The notes under the pieces were generated by a model. It was not told where the DNA came from and searched no databases. It saw nothing but the letters and a program-made list of their open reading frames with translations. Positions 17,571 through 26,739 of a stretch of DNA of 64,000 bases are shown piece by piece (position 1 is the first letter of the stretch; every line of letters starts with the position of its first letter). Origin of the DNA: Streptomyces boluensis (GTDB lineage: Bacteria > Actinomycetota > Actinomycetes > Streptomycetales > Streptomycetaceae); NCBI RefSeq assembly GCF_009908195.1, contig NZ_JAAAHS010000001.1, positions 1-64,000 on the forward strand, written 5' to 3'. The translations under genes were made by a program, and so were the position numbers.

Positions 17571-19973
17571 TCAGGACACCACCGCCGGATCGGTCTGCTG
17601 CGCCACCCGGTCGGCCTCGGACTCGTCTCCCACGGCGATCCCGCGCCGCTTGGAGATGTACACCGCGACGACGATCACGACGATCGCGAACAGCGCGATG
17701 ATCAGCCGTACGCCGACGCTGGCGTCGTCGCCGTAACTGAACTGCACGATCGCCGGAGCGATCAGCAGCGCCACCAGGTTCATCACCTTGAGCAGCGGGT
17801 TGATCGCCGGGCCCGCGGTGTCCTTGAACGGGTCGCCGACGGTGTCACCGATGATGGTCGCCTCGTGCGCCTCGGAGCCCTTGCCGCCGTGATGGCCGTC
17901 CTCGACGAGCTTCTTGGCGTTGTCCCACGCGCCACCGGAGTTGGCGAGGAAGACCGCCATCAGCGTGCCGGTGCCGATGGCGCCCGCGAGGAACGAGCCG
18001 AGCGCGCCGACGCCGAGCGTGAACCCGACGGCGATCGGCGTGAGCACCGCGAGCAGACCGGGGGTGGCCAGCTCGCGCAGCGCGTCCTTGGTGCAGATGT
18101 CGACGACGCGTCCGTACTCCGGCTTCTCCGTGTAGTCCATGATCCCGGGGTGCTCGCGGAACTGCCGACGCACCTCGAAGACCACCGCTCCCGCCGACCG
18201 CGAGACCGCGTTGATCGCGAGCCCGGAGAAGAGGAAGACGACCGCGGCGCCGAGGATCAGGCCCACCAGGTTGTTGGGCTGCGAGATGTCCATGACGAGG
18301 TTCATCGGAGCCCCGTCACCGAGTTTCTCGCCCACGTCCCTGGCCGCGCCCGCGATGGCGTCGCGGTACGAGCCGAAGAGGGCCGAGGCCGCGAGGACCG
18401 CCGTCGCGATGGCGATGCCCTTGGTGATGGCCTTGGTGGTGTTGCCGACGGCGTCCAGGTCGGTGAGCACCTGCGCGCCCGCGCCCTCGACGTCACCGGA
18501 CATCTCGGCGATGCCCTGCGCGTTGTCGGAGACCGGCCCGAACGTGTCCATGGCGACGATGACGCCGACCGTGGTGAGCAGCCCGGTGCCGGCCAGGGCC
18601 ACCGCGAACAGCGCCAGCATGATCGACGTACCGCCGAGCAGGAACGCCCCGTACACGCCGAAGCCGATCAACAGGGCGGTGTAGACGGCCGATTCGAGCC
18701 CGATGGAGATACCGGCGAGCACCACCGTGGCCGGTCCGGTCAGCGAGGTCTTGCCGATGTCCCTGACGGGGCGCCGGTTGGTCTCGGTGAAGTAGCCGGT
18801 CAGCTGCTGGATCAGGGCGGCGAGCACGATGCCGATGGCCACGGCGACCACGGCGAGCACCCGCGGATCCCCGCTCTTGGACTGGATCGCCGCGTCGGTG
18901 ACGCCCTCCAACTCGGCGTACGTGGACGGCAGATAGACGTAGACCGCCGCCGCCACGAGGGCGAGCGAGATCACCGCGGAGATGAAGAAGCCACGGTTGA
19001 TGGCGCTCATCCCGCTGCGGTCCTTGCGCCGCGGCGCCACGGCGAAGATGCCGATCATCGCCGTGATCACCCCGATCGCGGGCACGATCAGCGGAAACGC
19101 GAGTCCGGCGTCACCGAAGGCCGCCTTGCCGAGGATGAGCGCGGCGACCAGCGTGACGGCGTACGACTCGAAGAGGTCGGCGGCCATACCCGCACAGTCG
19201 CCGACGTTGTCGCCCACGTTGTCGGCGATGGTCGCGGCATTACGCGGATCGTCCTCCGGAATGCCCTGCTCGACCTTGCCGACCAGGTCGGCGCCGACGT
19301 CGGCGGCCTTGGTGAAGATGCCGCCGCCGACTCGCATGAACATCGCGATCAGCGCGGCACCGAGGCCGAATCCTTCGAGCACCTTGGGCGCGTCGGCGGC
19401 GTACACGAGGACCACGCAGGCAGCTCCGAAGAGGCCGAGCCCCACCGTGAACATGCCGACGACGCCACCCGTACGAAAAGCGATCTTCATCGCCTTGTGT
19501 GAAACGTCCGTCAGATCCTTTGCCGGTTCTCCTTCGGCCGGCGTCGCTTCACGAGCGGCCGCCGCCACCCGCACATTGCTGCGGACGGCGAGCCACATGC
19601 CGATATAGCCGGTGGCCGCCGAGAAAAGTGCTCCGACCAGGAAGAAGATCGAACGTCCTGCGCGCTGATCCCAGTCGTCCGCGGGCAGTAGCAGGAGCAG
19701 GAAGAACACCACGACGGCGAATACGCCGAGGGTTCGCAACTGCCGTGCCAGATACGCGTTCGCACCTTCCTGGATCGCGGTCGCGATCTCCTTCATGCTG
19801 TCGGTTCCTTCGCCCGCGGCGAGTACCTGGCGTACCAGGACCCCGGCCACGGCGAGCGCCGCGAGCCCGACAACACCGATCGCCAGCACGATGAGGCGGT
19901 TGTCGGAGGTCAGTACCGCGGCTGCGAAGGTTGAGGGGTGGTCAAACTGATGAGGGGTAGAAAGCCCCGCCAT
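17571..19973 (-). CDS. hppA: Membrane-bound proton-translocating pyrophosphatase
   Basis: Hydrolyses pyrophosphate and pumps H+ outward across the membrane. 800 aa with about 16 membrane helices. The substrate-site signature DVGADLVGKVE is followed by EDDPRNAATIADNVGDN and a late DNAKK-type motif (WDNAKKLVEDG). NTTKAITKGIAI carries Lys/Thr at the positions that separate K+-independent pumps from K+-dependent ones (Ala/Gly), so this should be the K+-independent H+-type. Strong ribosome site AAGGAGG 6 nt before the ATG. Typical Streptomyces length. Confidence 0.96.
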   Translation of the reverse strand: MAGLSTPHQFDHPSTFAAAVLTSDNRLIVLAIGVVGLAALAVAGVLVRQVLAAGEGTDSMKEIATAIQEGANAYLARQLRTLGVFAVVVFFLLLLLPADDWDQRAGRSIFFLVGALFSAATGYIGMWLAVRSNVRVAAAAREATPAEGEPAKDLTDVSHKAMKIAFRTGGVVGMFTVGLGLFGAACVVLVYAADAPKVLEGFGLGAALIAMFMRVGGGIFTKAADVGADLVGKVEQGIPEDDPRNAATIADNVGDNVGDCAGMAADLFESYAVTLVAALILGKAAFGDAGLAFPLIVPAIGVITAMIGIFAVAPRRKDRSGMSAINRGFFISAVISLALVAAAVYVYLPSTYAELEGVTDAAIQSKSGDPRVLAVVAVAIGIVLAALIQQLTGYFTETNRRPVRDIGKTSLTGPATVVLAGISIGLESAVYTALLIGFGVYGAFLLGGTSIMLALFAVALAGTGLLTTVGVIVAMDTFGPVSDNAQGIAEMSGDVEGAGAQVLTDLDAVGNTTKAITKGIAIATAVLAASALFGSYRDAIAGAARDVGEKLGDGAPMNLVMDISQPNNLVGLILGAAVVFLFSGLAINAVSRSAGAVVFEVRRQFREHPGIMDYTEKPEYGRVVDICTKDALRELATPGLLAVLTPIAVGFTLGVGALGSFLAGAIGTGTLMAVFLANSGGAWDNAKKLVEDGHHGGKGSEAHEATIIGDTVGDPFKDTAGPAINPLLKVMNLVALLIAPAIVQFSYGDDASVGVRLIIALFAIVVIVVAVYISKRRGIAVGDESEADRVAQQTDPAVVS

Positions 19974-20225
19974 TCGTCCTCCTTGGCGCTTGGGCTGAGC
20001 TCAAGATGTGGACGGATTGTAGGGAGCGGAACCTGATCAAAACAGTGCGCGACAAACGGAATTGGCCTGCTCTTGCCCATCAGCAAATGATCGCGTCCGA
20101 TGATTGCCCTCGAAAGTGGTAATGCTTCAAAGGCATTGACGCTTGATCAGTTTTGTTCAACAGCCGGATGTCAATACCTTTGGCCGAACCGGCGAGTGAT
20201 CCAGAAATATGCCCGGACAGCGAAA
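19974..20225. other. hppA promoter region
   Basis: About 250 bp, relatively AT-rich, between two minus-strand genes; expected to carry the hppA promoter. No gene seen. Confidence 0.5.
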
Positions 20226-20246
20226 AGGCCCTGTTGGACAGGGCCT
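20226..20246 (-). terminator. Terminator of the bldG-anti-sigma operon
   Basis: A 9-bp stem AGGCCCTGT, 3-nt loop, then TTTT on the minus strand, 75 nt past the stop at 20321. Canonical rho-independent form. Confidence 0.85.
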
Positions 20247-20320
20247 CGGGAAAAGATCGCTGTGCGACGTTCAGCGAGCGTTGTCGCTCAACGAACGTGT
20301 TTGTTCAGGGAGGTGTTTGT

Positions 20321-20764
20321 TCAGGGAAGGGGTGTCGACGGTGCCGTGGGCCAGCTCATCTTGATGAGTCCGCCATCGGCTCCCGCCGTGACTTCCACGT
20401 CGTCGACAAGGCCGCTGATGACCGCGAGCCCCATATCGTCCTCGCCCTCGGCGTCCAGCTCCGCCGCGCCGTGCGCGCCCGGCCCTGAGTCCGCCCCGGA
20501 CTGGCTCTCGGGGTGCGGAACCTGGTCACCCACCTCGATGGAGAACAGCTTCTCCTCCTCGACGAGGACCACCCGCACGGGCTCTCTGATGTCGTTGCTC
20601 TGGTGCAGACCGACGGCGCGCGAACAGGCCTCGCCGACCGCGAGTCGCACCTCGTCGAGTACGGCCTCGTCCACTCCGGCTCTGCGTGCCACTGCGGCCG
20701 CCACGAGCCTGGCGGTCCGGACGTGCTCGGGCAGCGCGCTGAAGCGGAGTTCAACGGTGGCCAT
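20321..20764 (-). CDS. Anti-sigma factor-like HATPase protein (RsbW/SpoIIAB type)
   Basis: 147 aa. Belongs to the GHKL ATPase anti-sigma family that binds sigma factors and phosphorylates anti-anti-sigma partners. The N-box helix is DEVRLAVGEACSRAVGLH, where the usual catalytic Glu-x-x-x-Asn is Glu-x-x-x-Arg. The G1 box is weak (EVGDQVPH) and the G2 box is DDMGLAVISGLVDDV, with an acidic loop between. ATP binding or kinase activity may therefore be reduced. It lies 106 bp downstream of bldG on the same strand. In S. coelicolor the equivalent gene is co-transcribed with bldG (recalled). Ribosome site GAGGGGGA. Confidence 0.85.
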   Translation of the reverse strand: MATVELRFSALPEHVRTARLVAAAVARRAGVDEAVLDEVRLAVGEACSRAVGLHQSNDIREPVRVVLVEEEKLFSIEVGDQVPHPESQSGADSGPGAHGAAELDAEGEDDMGLAVISGLVDDVEVTAGADGGLIKMSWPTAPSTPLP

Positions 20765-20800
20765 GCATCCCCCTCAGACGAGTGAGCGTGTTTTCAAAGG

Positions 20801-20862
20801 TGCCGGGCCGACAACGGCCCGGCATCCCTCTGCTCCAACCGCCCCGGGCCGAGACCCGGGGC
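20801..20862 (-). promoter_or_regulatory. Tandem hairpins between bldG and anti-sigma gene
   Basis: Two perfect hairpins lie back to back: TGCCGGGCCG-ACAA-CGGCCCGGCA (20801-20824) and GCCCCGGG-N6-CCCGGGGC (20841-20862), 9 nt after the bldG stop. They probably end part of the bldG transcripts, giving more BldG than anti-sigma protein. Confidence 0.7.
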
Positions 20863-20870
20863 GTCGGCCG

Positions 20871-21212
20871 TCAGTCGGTGGCCGCCACCGCCTCGTCGAC
20901 CGAGGTGTGAATGGGGAACACCTTGGTCAGGCCGGTGATGCGGAAGATCTTCAAAATGCGCTCCTGGTTGCACACCAGTCGCAGCGAGCCCTCATGGGCC
21001 CGCACTCGCTTGAGACCGCCAACCAGCACGCCGAGCCCGGTGGAGTCGAGGAAGTCCACGCCCTCCATGTCTACGACAAGGTGGAAACTGCCGTCATTCA
21101 CCAGCTCGACCAGCTGCTCGCGCAGCTTGGGCGCGGTATATACATCGATTTCGCCACCGACCTCGACGACCGTACGATCGCCGACGGTACGGGTCGACAG
21201 GGACAGGTCCAC
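20871..21212 (-). CDS. bldG: Anti-sigma factor antagonist BldG
   Basis: STAS-domain regulator of 113 aa, required in Streptomyces for aerial growth and antibiotic production. The family works by partner switching: unphosphorylated BldG binds anti-sigma proteins and frees sigma factors. Visible motifs are [10 protein letters not shown] and [18 protein letters not shown], with the phosphorylatable serine in DSTGLG. Start GTG at 21212 with GGAGGA 7 nt upstream. The sequence matches BldG as recalled almost throughout. It is divergent from the helicase gene and upstream of the anti-sigma gene. Confidence 0.96.
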   Translation of the reverse strand: MDLSLSTRTVGDRTVVEVGGEIDVYTAPKLREQLVELVNDGSFHLVVDMEGVDFLDSTGLGVLVGGLKRVRAHEGSLRLVCNQERILKIFRITGLTKVFPIHTSVDEAVAATD

Positions 21213-21289
21213 GGATCCTCCAGCACCTTGCTATCGAGCGCTCGCCCCTCGGACACCTGTCATCAGGCCTGGGACGGTCGCCAGCCGCG

Positions 21290-23743
21290 ATGGCATTCAA
21301 TCACTTACCGGCGGGCGTGCACGACGCCTTACGACCATTGTCCGTCACGCCAGTGACACACTCGGTGCCGATGGCCAAGAATCACCGACCCGATCACCCC
21401 TCGGCGGGCACCCCGGAGCGCCCCTCTCCACGTGCGGTCCTGGACCGGCTCGCCTCCGGGGGAAGCCGGGCTTCGCGCATCACTCATACGGAGCACTTGC
21501 CCCCCAGGGAGGGCCGCCATGCCGTCTGGCCTGATCGCATCCGGACAGAAGTGATCTCAGCCGTTCATCAAGCGGGCATCGAGCATCCTTGGGCCCATCA
21601 GGCGGAAGCCGCCGAGCACGCCCTCGACGGCGAGTCGGTCGTCGTCGCCACCGGCACCGCCTCCGGCAAGTCCCTCGCCTACCTGGTGCCGACCCTCTCC
21701 GCGCTCCTGGACGGCTCCGAGGCGCCGAACGGGCGAGGCGCGACCGCCCTCTACCTCGCGCCCACCAAGGCCCTCGCCGCCGACCAGTGCCGGGCCGTGA
21801 AGGAGCTGGCCGCCCCACTCGGACACGCCGTGCGACCCGCGGTCTACGACGGCGACACCCCCGTCGAGGAACGCGAATGGGTACGTCAGTACGCCAACTA
21901 CGTCCTCACCAACCCGGACATGCTGCACCGCGGCATACTCCCGTCCCACCCCCGCTGGTCCTCCTTCCTGCGCGCGCTGCGCTATGTCGTGATCGACGAG
22001 TGCCACACCTACCGCGGTGTCTTCGGCTCGCATGTCGCCCAGGTGCTGCGCCGACTGCGCCGCCTCTGCGCCCGCTACGGCTCCGACCCGGTCTTCCTCC
22101 TCGCCTCCGCCACCGCCGCCGACCCGTCCATAGCCGCGGGCCGGCTCACCGGTCTGCCCGTGAAGGAGGTCGCCGACGACGCCTCCCCGCGCGGCGAACT
22201 CGTCTTCGCCCTGTGGGAGCCTCCGCTCACCGAGCTGCACGGCGAGAAGGGCGCCCCCGTCCGCCGTACCGCCACCGCCGAGACCGCCGACCTCCTCACC
22301 GACCTGACCGTCCAGGGCGTGCGAACGGTCGCCTTCGTACGGTCCCGCCGGGGCGCCGAGCTGATCGCCCTGATCGCGCAGGAACGGCTCGCCGAGGTCG
22401 ACCGCTCCCTGGTGCACCGCGTCGCCGCCTACCGGGGCGGCTACCTTCCCGGCGAGCGGCGCGCCCTTGAACGCGCCCTGCACTCCGGCGAGTTGCTCGG
22501 CCTCGCCGCCACCACCGCCCTCGAACTCGGCGTCGACGTCTCCGGCCTGGACGCCGTCGTCATCGCCGGTTACCCAGGCACCCGCGCCTCCCTCTGGCAG
22601 CAGGCGGGCCGCGCCGGCCGCTCGGGGCAGGGCGCGCTCGCGATCCTCGTCGCCCGGGACGACCCGCTGGACACGTATCTCGTCCACCACCCCGAGGCGC
22701 TCTTCCAGCAGCCCGTCGAGTCGACCGTCCTGGACCCGGACAACCCGTACGTCCTGGCGCCCCACCTGTGCGCGGCGGCGGCCGAACTCCCCCTCACCGA
22801 CGATGACTTGAACCTCTTCGGGCCGACCACCGAGGAGCTCATGCCGCAGCTGGAGGCCGCGAAGCTGCTGCGCCGCCGCGCCAAGGCCTGGCACTGGACC
22901 CGCCGCGAACGCGCCGCCGACCTGGCCGACATCCGGGGCGAGGGCGGCACCCCCGTCCAGGTCGTCGAGGCCGGGACCGGCACGCTCCTCGGCACCGTCG
23001 ACGCCTCCGCCGCCCACACCGCCGTGCACGCCGGGGCCGTCCACCTCCACCAGGGCCGTACGTATCTGGTGCGCGAACTGGACCTGGAGGACTCGGTCGC
23101 CCTCGTGGAGCAGGCCGACCCGCCCTACTCCACGACCGCCCGCGACACCACCGCCATCTCCGTCCTGGAGACCGACGTGGAGGTCCCCTGGGGCCAGGCC
23201 CGCCTCTGCTACGGCTCCGTCGAAGTCACCAACCAGGTCGTCTCCTTCCTCCGCCGACGCCTCATCACCGGCGAGGTCCTGGGCGAGACCAAGCTCGACC
23301 TCCCTCCTCGTACGCTGCGCACCCGCGCCGTGTGGTGGACGGTCACCGAGGACCAGCTGGACGCGGCGCGCATCAACCCGGAGATCCTCGGCGGCGCCCT
23401 GCACGCCGCCGAACACGCCTCCATCGGCATGCTGCCGCTCTTCGCCACCTGCGACCGCTGGGACATCGGCGGCGTGTCCGTGCCCCTGCACCCCGACACC
23501 CTGCTGCCCACCGTCTTCGTCTACGACGGTCAGCCCGGCGGGGCCGGCTTCGCCGAGCGCGCCTTCCACACCGCCCGCGAGTGGCTGTCCGCCACCCGGC
23601 AGGCCATCGCGTCCTGCGAGTGCGACGCCGGCTGCCCGTCCTGCGTGCAGTCCCCCAAGTGCGGCAACGGCAACGACCCCCTGCACAAGCGCGGAGCCGT
23701 CCGCCTTCTCACGGAACTCCTGAAGGCGGCGCCCGCACCGTAG
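21290..23743 (+). CDS. MrfA-like DEAD/DEAH-box helicase with C-terminal zinc cluster (DUF1998)
   Basis: Superfamily 2 helicase of 817 aa. Motif I is ATGTASGKSLAYL, motif II VIDECHTYRG, motif III LASAT, motif VI QQAGRAGRSGQG. The C-terminal DUF1998 region ends with four cysteines in CECDAGCPSCVQSPKCGNGN, the metal-binding signature of Bacillus MrfA, a mitomycin-repair helicase acting outside classical excision repair (recalled). Role here: repair of DNA adducts or crosslinks, inferred. The start is uncertain, since ATG at 21290 and 21371 both lack a good ribosome site. Its 3' end overlaps the convergent Tad operon by 35 bp. Confidence 0.9.
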   Translation: MAFNHLPAGVHDALRPLSVTPVTHSVPMAKNHRPDHPSAGTPERPSPRAVLDRLASGGSRASRITHTEHLPPREGRHAVWPDRIRTEVISAVHQAGIEHPWAHQAEAAEHALDGESVVVATGTASGKSLAYLVPTLSALLDGSEAPNGRGATALYLAPTKALAADQCRAVKELAAPLGHAVRPAVYDGDTPVEEREWVRQYANYVLTNPDMLHRGILPSHPRWSSFLRALRYVVIDECHTYRGVFGSHVAQVLRRLRRLCARYGSDPVFLLASATAADPSIAAGRLTGLPVKEVADDASPRGELVFALWEPPLTELHGEKGAPVRRTATAETADLLTDLTVQGVRTVAFVRSRRGAELIALIAQERLAEVDRSLVHRVAAYRGGYLPGERRALERALHSGELLGLAATTALELGVDVSGLDAVVIAGYPGTRASLWQQAGRAGRSGQGALAILVARDDPLDTYLVHHPEALFQQPVESTVLDPDNPYVLAPHLCAAAAELPLTDDDLNLFGPTTEELMPQLEAAKLLRRRAKAWHWTRRERAADLADIRGEGGTPVQVVEAGTGTLLGTVDASAAHTAVHAGAVHLHQGRTYLVRELDLEDSVALVEQADPPYSTTARDTTAISVLETDVEVPWGQARLCYGSVEVTNQVVSFLRRRLITGEVLGETKLDLPPRTLRTRAVWWTVTEDQLDAARINPEILGGALHAAEHASIGMLPLFATCDRWDIGGVSVPLHPDTLLPTVFVYDGQPGGAGFAERAFHTAREWLSATRQAIASCECDAGCPSCVQSPKCGNGNDPLHKRGAVRLLTELLKAAPAP

Positions 23744-24242
23744 GACCGGGCGGCAAGGCAGATCCCGCACCCGGCGGGCCAACACCCAGCGGCCCAGCGC
23801 TCGGTGGCCCGGCTCTGGGTGGTCCAGCGCTGGGTGGCCCGGCGAGCGCCCGTTGCCGCGCCCGGAACGCACCCGCTTGCGCCCGCACCGTCACATCGGC
23901 GATCTCCCCACGCACGGCGCACCGCACGACCTCGGCGCCCTGCGCCCGAGCCACCCGCACGGCCCTGGCGCAGGCCTCCTGCCGCCCCCGCAGAGCCCCG
24001 TCGGCGGCAGCGAGCGCCGCCAGGTCAGCGGCGCCACCGGCCCGGTGCCGGACCAACACCGCCTGCCCCAGGAGCAGTACGGCACCGAAGACGGCACACA
24101 ACGCCGCGGCCACCATCACCACCCAGATCGTCGCCGAGCCCCGCTCACCGTCGACCCCGCCGATCCCCTCGCCCCTGGGCGCCCTGCCCTTCCGCCACAC
24201 CTCAACGCCCTTGCCCCGTAAGGCCTTCACCCCTCCCGTCAC
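23709..24242 (-). CDS. TadE-like membrane protein (Rv3654c type) with repetitive tail
   Basis: 177 aa, last gene of the Tad operon. The GTG start overlaps the stop of the preceding gene (GTGA). After a charged N-terminus comes DGERGSATIWVVMVAAALC, one long transmembrane helix typical of TadE/TadG minor pilin-like proteins, then VRHRAGGAADLAALAAADGAL, the usual helix after it. The C-terminal ~45 residues are a Pro/Gly/Ala tail encoded by 15-bp tandem repeats. Its end overlaps the convergent helicase gene. Likely a minor pilus or envelope component. Confidence 0.75.
   Translation of the reverse strand: MTGGVKALRGKGVEVWRKGRAPRGEGIGGVDGERGSATIWVVMVAAALCAVFGAVLLLGQAVLVRHRAGGAADLAALAAADGALRGRQEACARAVRVARAQGAEVVRCAVRGEIADVTVRAQAGAFRARQRALAGPPSAGPPRAGPPSAGPLGVGPPGAGSALPPGPTVRAPPSGVP
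23776..23850. repeat. 15-bp tandem repeat, five degenerate units
   Basis: Units related to GGCCCAGCGCTGGGT repeat five times and encode the (A/P)GPPS-like tail of the TadE-like protein. Confidence 0.8.
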
Positions 24243-24739
24243 GATGGCCCCACGCTCTCCTCCGCCAGCGCGACCGCCTCGGCCTCCAGGTCGAGCGTCA
24301 GCGCCCGCGGGCCCGGCGCATGGGCCTCGACCGTCACGCGGACCAGGTCGCCCTCCCTGCGCACCACGACCCGGGCGCCCTTCGGAGCGGCCTGCTCCGC
24401 CGCTCTGATCGCCGCGTGGTCCGGTTCCTGCCGGGCCGCCGCCCGCGCTCCCGCACGGGCCGCGTCCACACACTGGATCTGCGCCATGGCGGCCATCAGC
24501 CCCCACAACAGGGCCACTCCGAAGATCAGGAGCACCGGAATCGCGGTGGCGGCCTCGGCGGTCACATAGCCACCGTCACGCTCCCCGCCGAAGGGCGACC
24601 GCGCGGCACGGGCCACCTCCGACTCCGGCTCGTCGAAGTCGTGCCCGCCGGAGTCCGGCTCGTCGAAGTCGGCCTCGTCGAAGTCCGGTCCCACGCAAGT
24701 GCGTTCCGGGTACGGCAACAGCCCCTCACACCTGGACAC
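24239..24739 (-). CDS. TadE family minor pilin
   Basis: 166 aa. An acidic N-terminus with DFDE repeats (DFDEADFDEPD, HDFDEPE) precedes GGYVTAEAATAIPVLLIFGVA, the processing site and single transmembrane helix of TadE proteins. QIQCVDAARAGARAAAR then follows, a strongly conserved TadE motif. The ATG at 24739 overlaps the upstream gene by 14 bp; with the pilin-like helix starting near residue 57 the true start could be further in. Expected to be an exported minor subunit of the Tad/Flp machine. Confidence 0.8.
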   Translation of the reverse strand: MSRCEGLLPYPERTCVGPDFDEADFDEPDSGGHDFDEPESEVARAARSPFGGERDGGYVTAEAATAIPVLLIFGVALLWGLMAAMAQIQCVDAARAGARAAARQEPDHAAIRAAEQAAPKGARVVVRREGDLVRVTVEAHAPGPRALTLDLEAEAVALAEESVGPS

Positions 24740-24968
24740 CGAGCGCCTTCCCGATCACCGACTCCAGGGCCGCTTTCACCCCGTCGGACGTCACGATCTT
24801 GTAGAGCAGCGCGGCGAAGCCACACGCCGCGACCGTGCCCAAGGCGTACTCGGACGTCGTCATGCCCGCGTCGCCCGCCCGCATCCGGGCCCGTACCGCT
24901 CGCAGCGCGGCGCCCGTCAGGCCGCGTACGCCGCAGCCCTCTCGACCCCGATCCATCACATACCGCAT
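24726..24968 (-). CDS. DUF4244 pilin-like protein (Flp-type major subunit candidate)
   Basis: 80 aa. Signature AGDAGMTTSEYALGTVAACG, a glycine-flanked site followed by TSEY and one hydrophobic helix, matches DUF4244 and resembles Flp prepilins. The short C-terminus (VTSDGVKAALESVIGKAL) is amphipathic. ATG at 24968 has GGAG upstream; the frame opens at a TTG (24989). Positioned after tadC and before the TadE genes, it is the best candidate for the structural pilin. Confidence 0.8.
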   Translation of the reverse strand: MRYVMDRGREGCGVRGLTGAALRAVRARMRAGDAGMTTSEYALGTVAACGFAALLYKIVTSDGVKAALESVIGKALGVQV

Positions 24969-25007
24969 CACAACCCCCGTACTCTCCAACTCAGTTGATC
25001 TTCACTT

Positions 25008-25847
25008 TCAGTCGGTGCCGAGCACTCCACCGGCGAGCCCGATGACCACCGGGACCACGCCGACCGTGAGGAACGCGGGCAGCAGGCACAGCCCCACCGG
25101 GGCGGCGATGAGCACACCCGCCCGATGTGCCCGCGCCGCCGCCGTGCGCGCCCATTCCGCTCGGCAGTCACCGGCGATCCGCTCCAGCTCCTCGGACGCC
25201 GGCGCCCCCGATTCACAGGCCCGGCCGAGGCAGCGGGCCAGCGGGTGCGCACCCGGTATCGCCTCCAACCGGCCCCATACCTGGGTCACTTCGCCACCGA
25301 GCCGCAGTTCCACGGCAGCCCGCGCGAGCCGGTCGCCCACCGGGCCGCGCAACGACTCCCCCACCGCTTCGGCGGCGGCCACGGGACCGGCGCCCGCTGT
25401 CACGCATGCCGCCACCAGGTCGGCGGCGAGCGGAAGTTGACGCTCCGCCTCGGCCAGCTCAGCAGGGCTTACGGCACCGTCCGAGGCCTCAGCCGCCGAT
25501 CGCTCACGTTGACGCATCCACAGCCGCCCGCCGTACCCCGCGAGACCACCGACAACAGCGCCGAGGACTCCGCCCACCAGCACGAAGCCACCACAGGCAG
25601 ACCCCAACACCGGGGCCCACCCGGCCAGTTCAGCCACCCGGAACGGGCGCCTGCGCGGCGCAGGCTCCTCGCCGAACAGTTCGCGCGTCCGCCTTCGTGC
25701 CCTGCGCGCCCGGCGGTCCGCCGCCACCGCGAACGCGACGACCACCAGCATGGCAGCCAGGGCCATCGACGCCCCCAGCCTGTGGATAACCTCGGGCCCT
25801 GCACCGCTTCGCCCCAGAAACGCGAGCCCCGCACCCGTATCCACCAC
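25008..25847 (-). CDS. Type II secretion F-domain protein TadC-like
   Basis: 279 aa inner-membrane platform protein for Tad pilus assembly. N-terminal helix (about 25-45), a second hydrophobic pair near 75-100, then the cytoplasmic T2SSF domain (LPLAADLVAACVTAGAGP, ELRLGGEVTQVWGRLE, CESGAPASEELERIA) and a final long helix pair. The GTG at 25847 follows the tadB stop almost directly with GGAGGGG upstream; ATG 25766 would lose the first helix. Confidence 0.85.
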   Translation of the reverse strand: MVDTGAGLAFLGRSGAGPEVIHRLGASMALAAMLVVVAFAVAADRRARRARRRTRELFGEEPAPRRRPFRVAELAGWAPVLGSACGGFVLVGGVLGAVVGGLAGYGGRLWMRQRERSAAEASDGAVSPAELAEAERQLPLAADLVAACVTAGAGPVAAAEAVGESLRGPVGDRLARAAVELRLGGEVTQVWGRLEAIPGAHPLARCLGRACESGAPASEELERIAGDCRAEWARTAAARAHRAGVLIAAPVGLCLLPAFLTVGVVPVVIGLAGGVLGTD

Positions 25848-25848
25848 G

Positions 25849-26739
25849 TCACCGCCCCTCCGCGCGGCGCACGATGCGCACCGCCCACCAGATGCCCGCC
25901 CCTTCCAGCACACCGCCGAGCGCCAGACAGCCGACCCCGGCAGGGGTGTGCAGCAGGACGCCCAAGGGGTCGGCGCCGAGTCCGATGCCCATGAGGAGCC
26001 CCACCACCGGCAACGCGGCAAGCAGAACCGCGGTGGACCGCGCCGTCGACAACCGCACCCGCAGATCGGCACGTTGGTCCCGCTCGGCGCGCAGCGCACC
26101 CTCCAGCCGGCCGAGCCCCGCGGCGAGCCCGCCACCGCTGTCGACCGCGACCCGCCAGCACGCGGCGATGCCGAGCAGGCCCTCAGCCCCGGGTTCGGCG
26201 CCCGCGGCCCGCAACGCCCCCGGCACGTCCCCGCCGAACCGTGCCGCCGCGAGCACCGCACCCTCCGCCTCGCCCAGCCCCGACTCACCCTCGACCGAGC
26301 GGACGGCCGCCAGCATCGCCGCCCCCGGCTGCCGTCCGGCGCGCACCTCGGCCGCGACCGCGCCGCACAGGGTGATCACCGCGTCGGCCCGCACCTGGCG
26401 CGTCCTGCGCCGCTCCCGGCTCCGCAACACCCGCCGTAGGAGCGGCACCCCGAGCGCACCCGCGAGCAACGGCAGCACCGACTCCCCGACGACCGCCACC
26501 ACCGCTCCGACGGCCAGGCACCACCACTCGCGCCCTACGCGTGCCCGCACCCGCGCGAGCAGCCGTTCCCACGGCGGCACCGCCATCGGCTCGTACGCCG
26601 CCGCCCCGGCGAGCACAAACCGCGCCCGCCGCAGTCCACGGTCCTGCCCGACGAGCAGCCACGCCGCCGCGCCCGCGCACACTGCCGCGGCGTACACCGG
26701 TGCGGCCTGTCCACCCATCGCGCCCAACTCCCCGTTCAC
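25849..26739 (-). CDS. Type II secretion F-domain protein TadB-like
   Basis: 296 aa partner of TadC in the pilus platform. Two N-terminal helices (about 10-30 and 65-90), then the F-domain with DAVITLCGAVAAEVRAGRQP and FGGDVPGALRAAG, and two C-terminal helices near VLLAALPVVGLLMGIGLG and GVGCLALGGVLEGAGI. The GTG start overlaps the tadA stop (GTGA), with GGAGGGG upstream, which indicates translational coupling. Confidence 0.87.
   Translation of the reverse strand: MNGELGAMGGQAAPVYAAAVCAGAAAWLLVGQDRGLRRARFVLAGAAAYEPMAVPPWERLLARVRARVGREWWCLAVGAVVAVVGESVLPLLAGALGVPLLRRVLRSRERRRTRQVRADAVITLCGAVAAEVRAGRQPGAAMLAAVRSVEGESGLGEAEGAVLAAARFGGDVPGALRAAGAEPGAEGLLGIAACWRVAVDSGGGLAAGLGRLEGALRAERDQRADLRVRLSTARSTAVLLAALPVVGLLMGIGLGADPLGVLLHTPAGVGCLALGGVLEGAGIWWAVRIVRRAEGR

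Noticed and set aside
20153-20488. Plus-strand frame of 111 codons overlapping the anti-sigma gene end
   Set aside because: Antisense to a recognised gene and crosses its terminator hairpin.
23776-23850. CRISPR-like array
   Set aside because: 15-bp units without spacers, in frame within a coding tail.
25781-25789. TTATCCACA DnaA-box-like 9-mer inside tadC
   Set aside because: Single copy in coding sequence; chance is sufficient.
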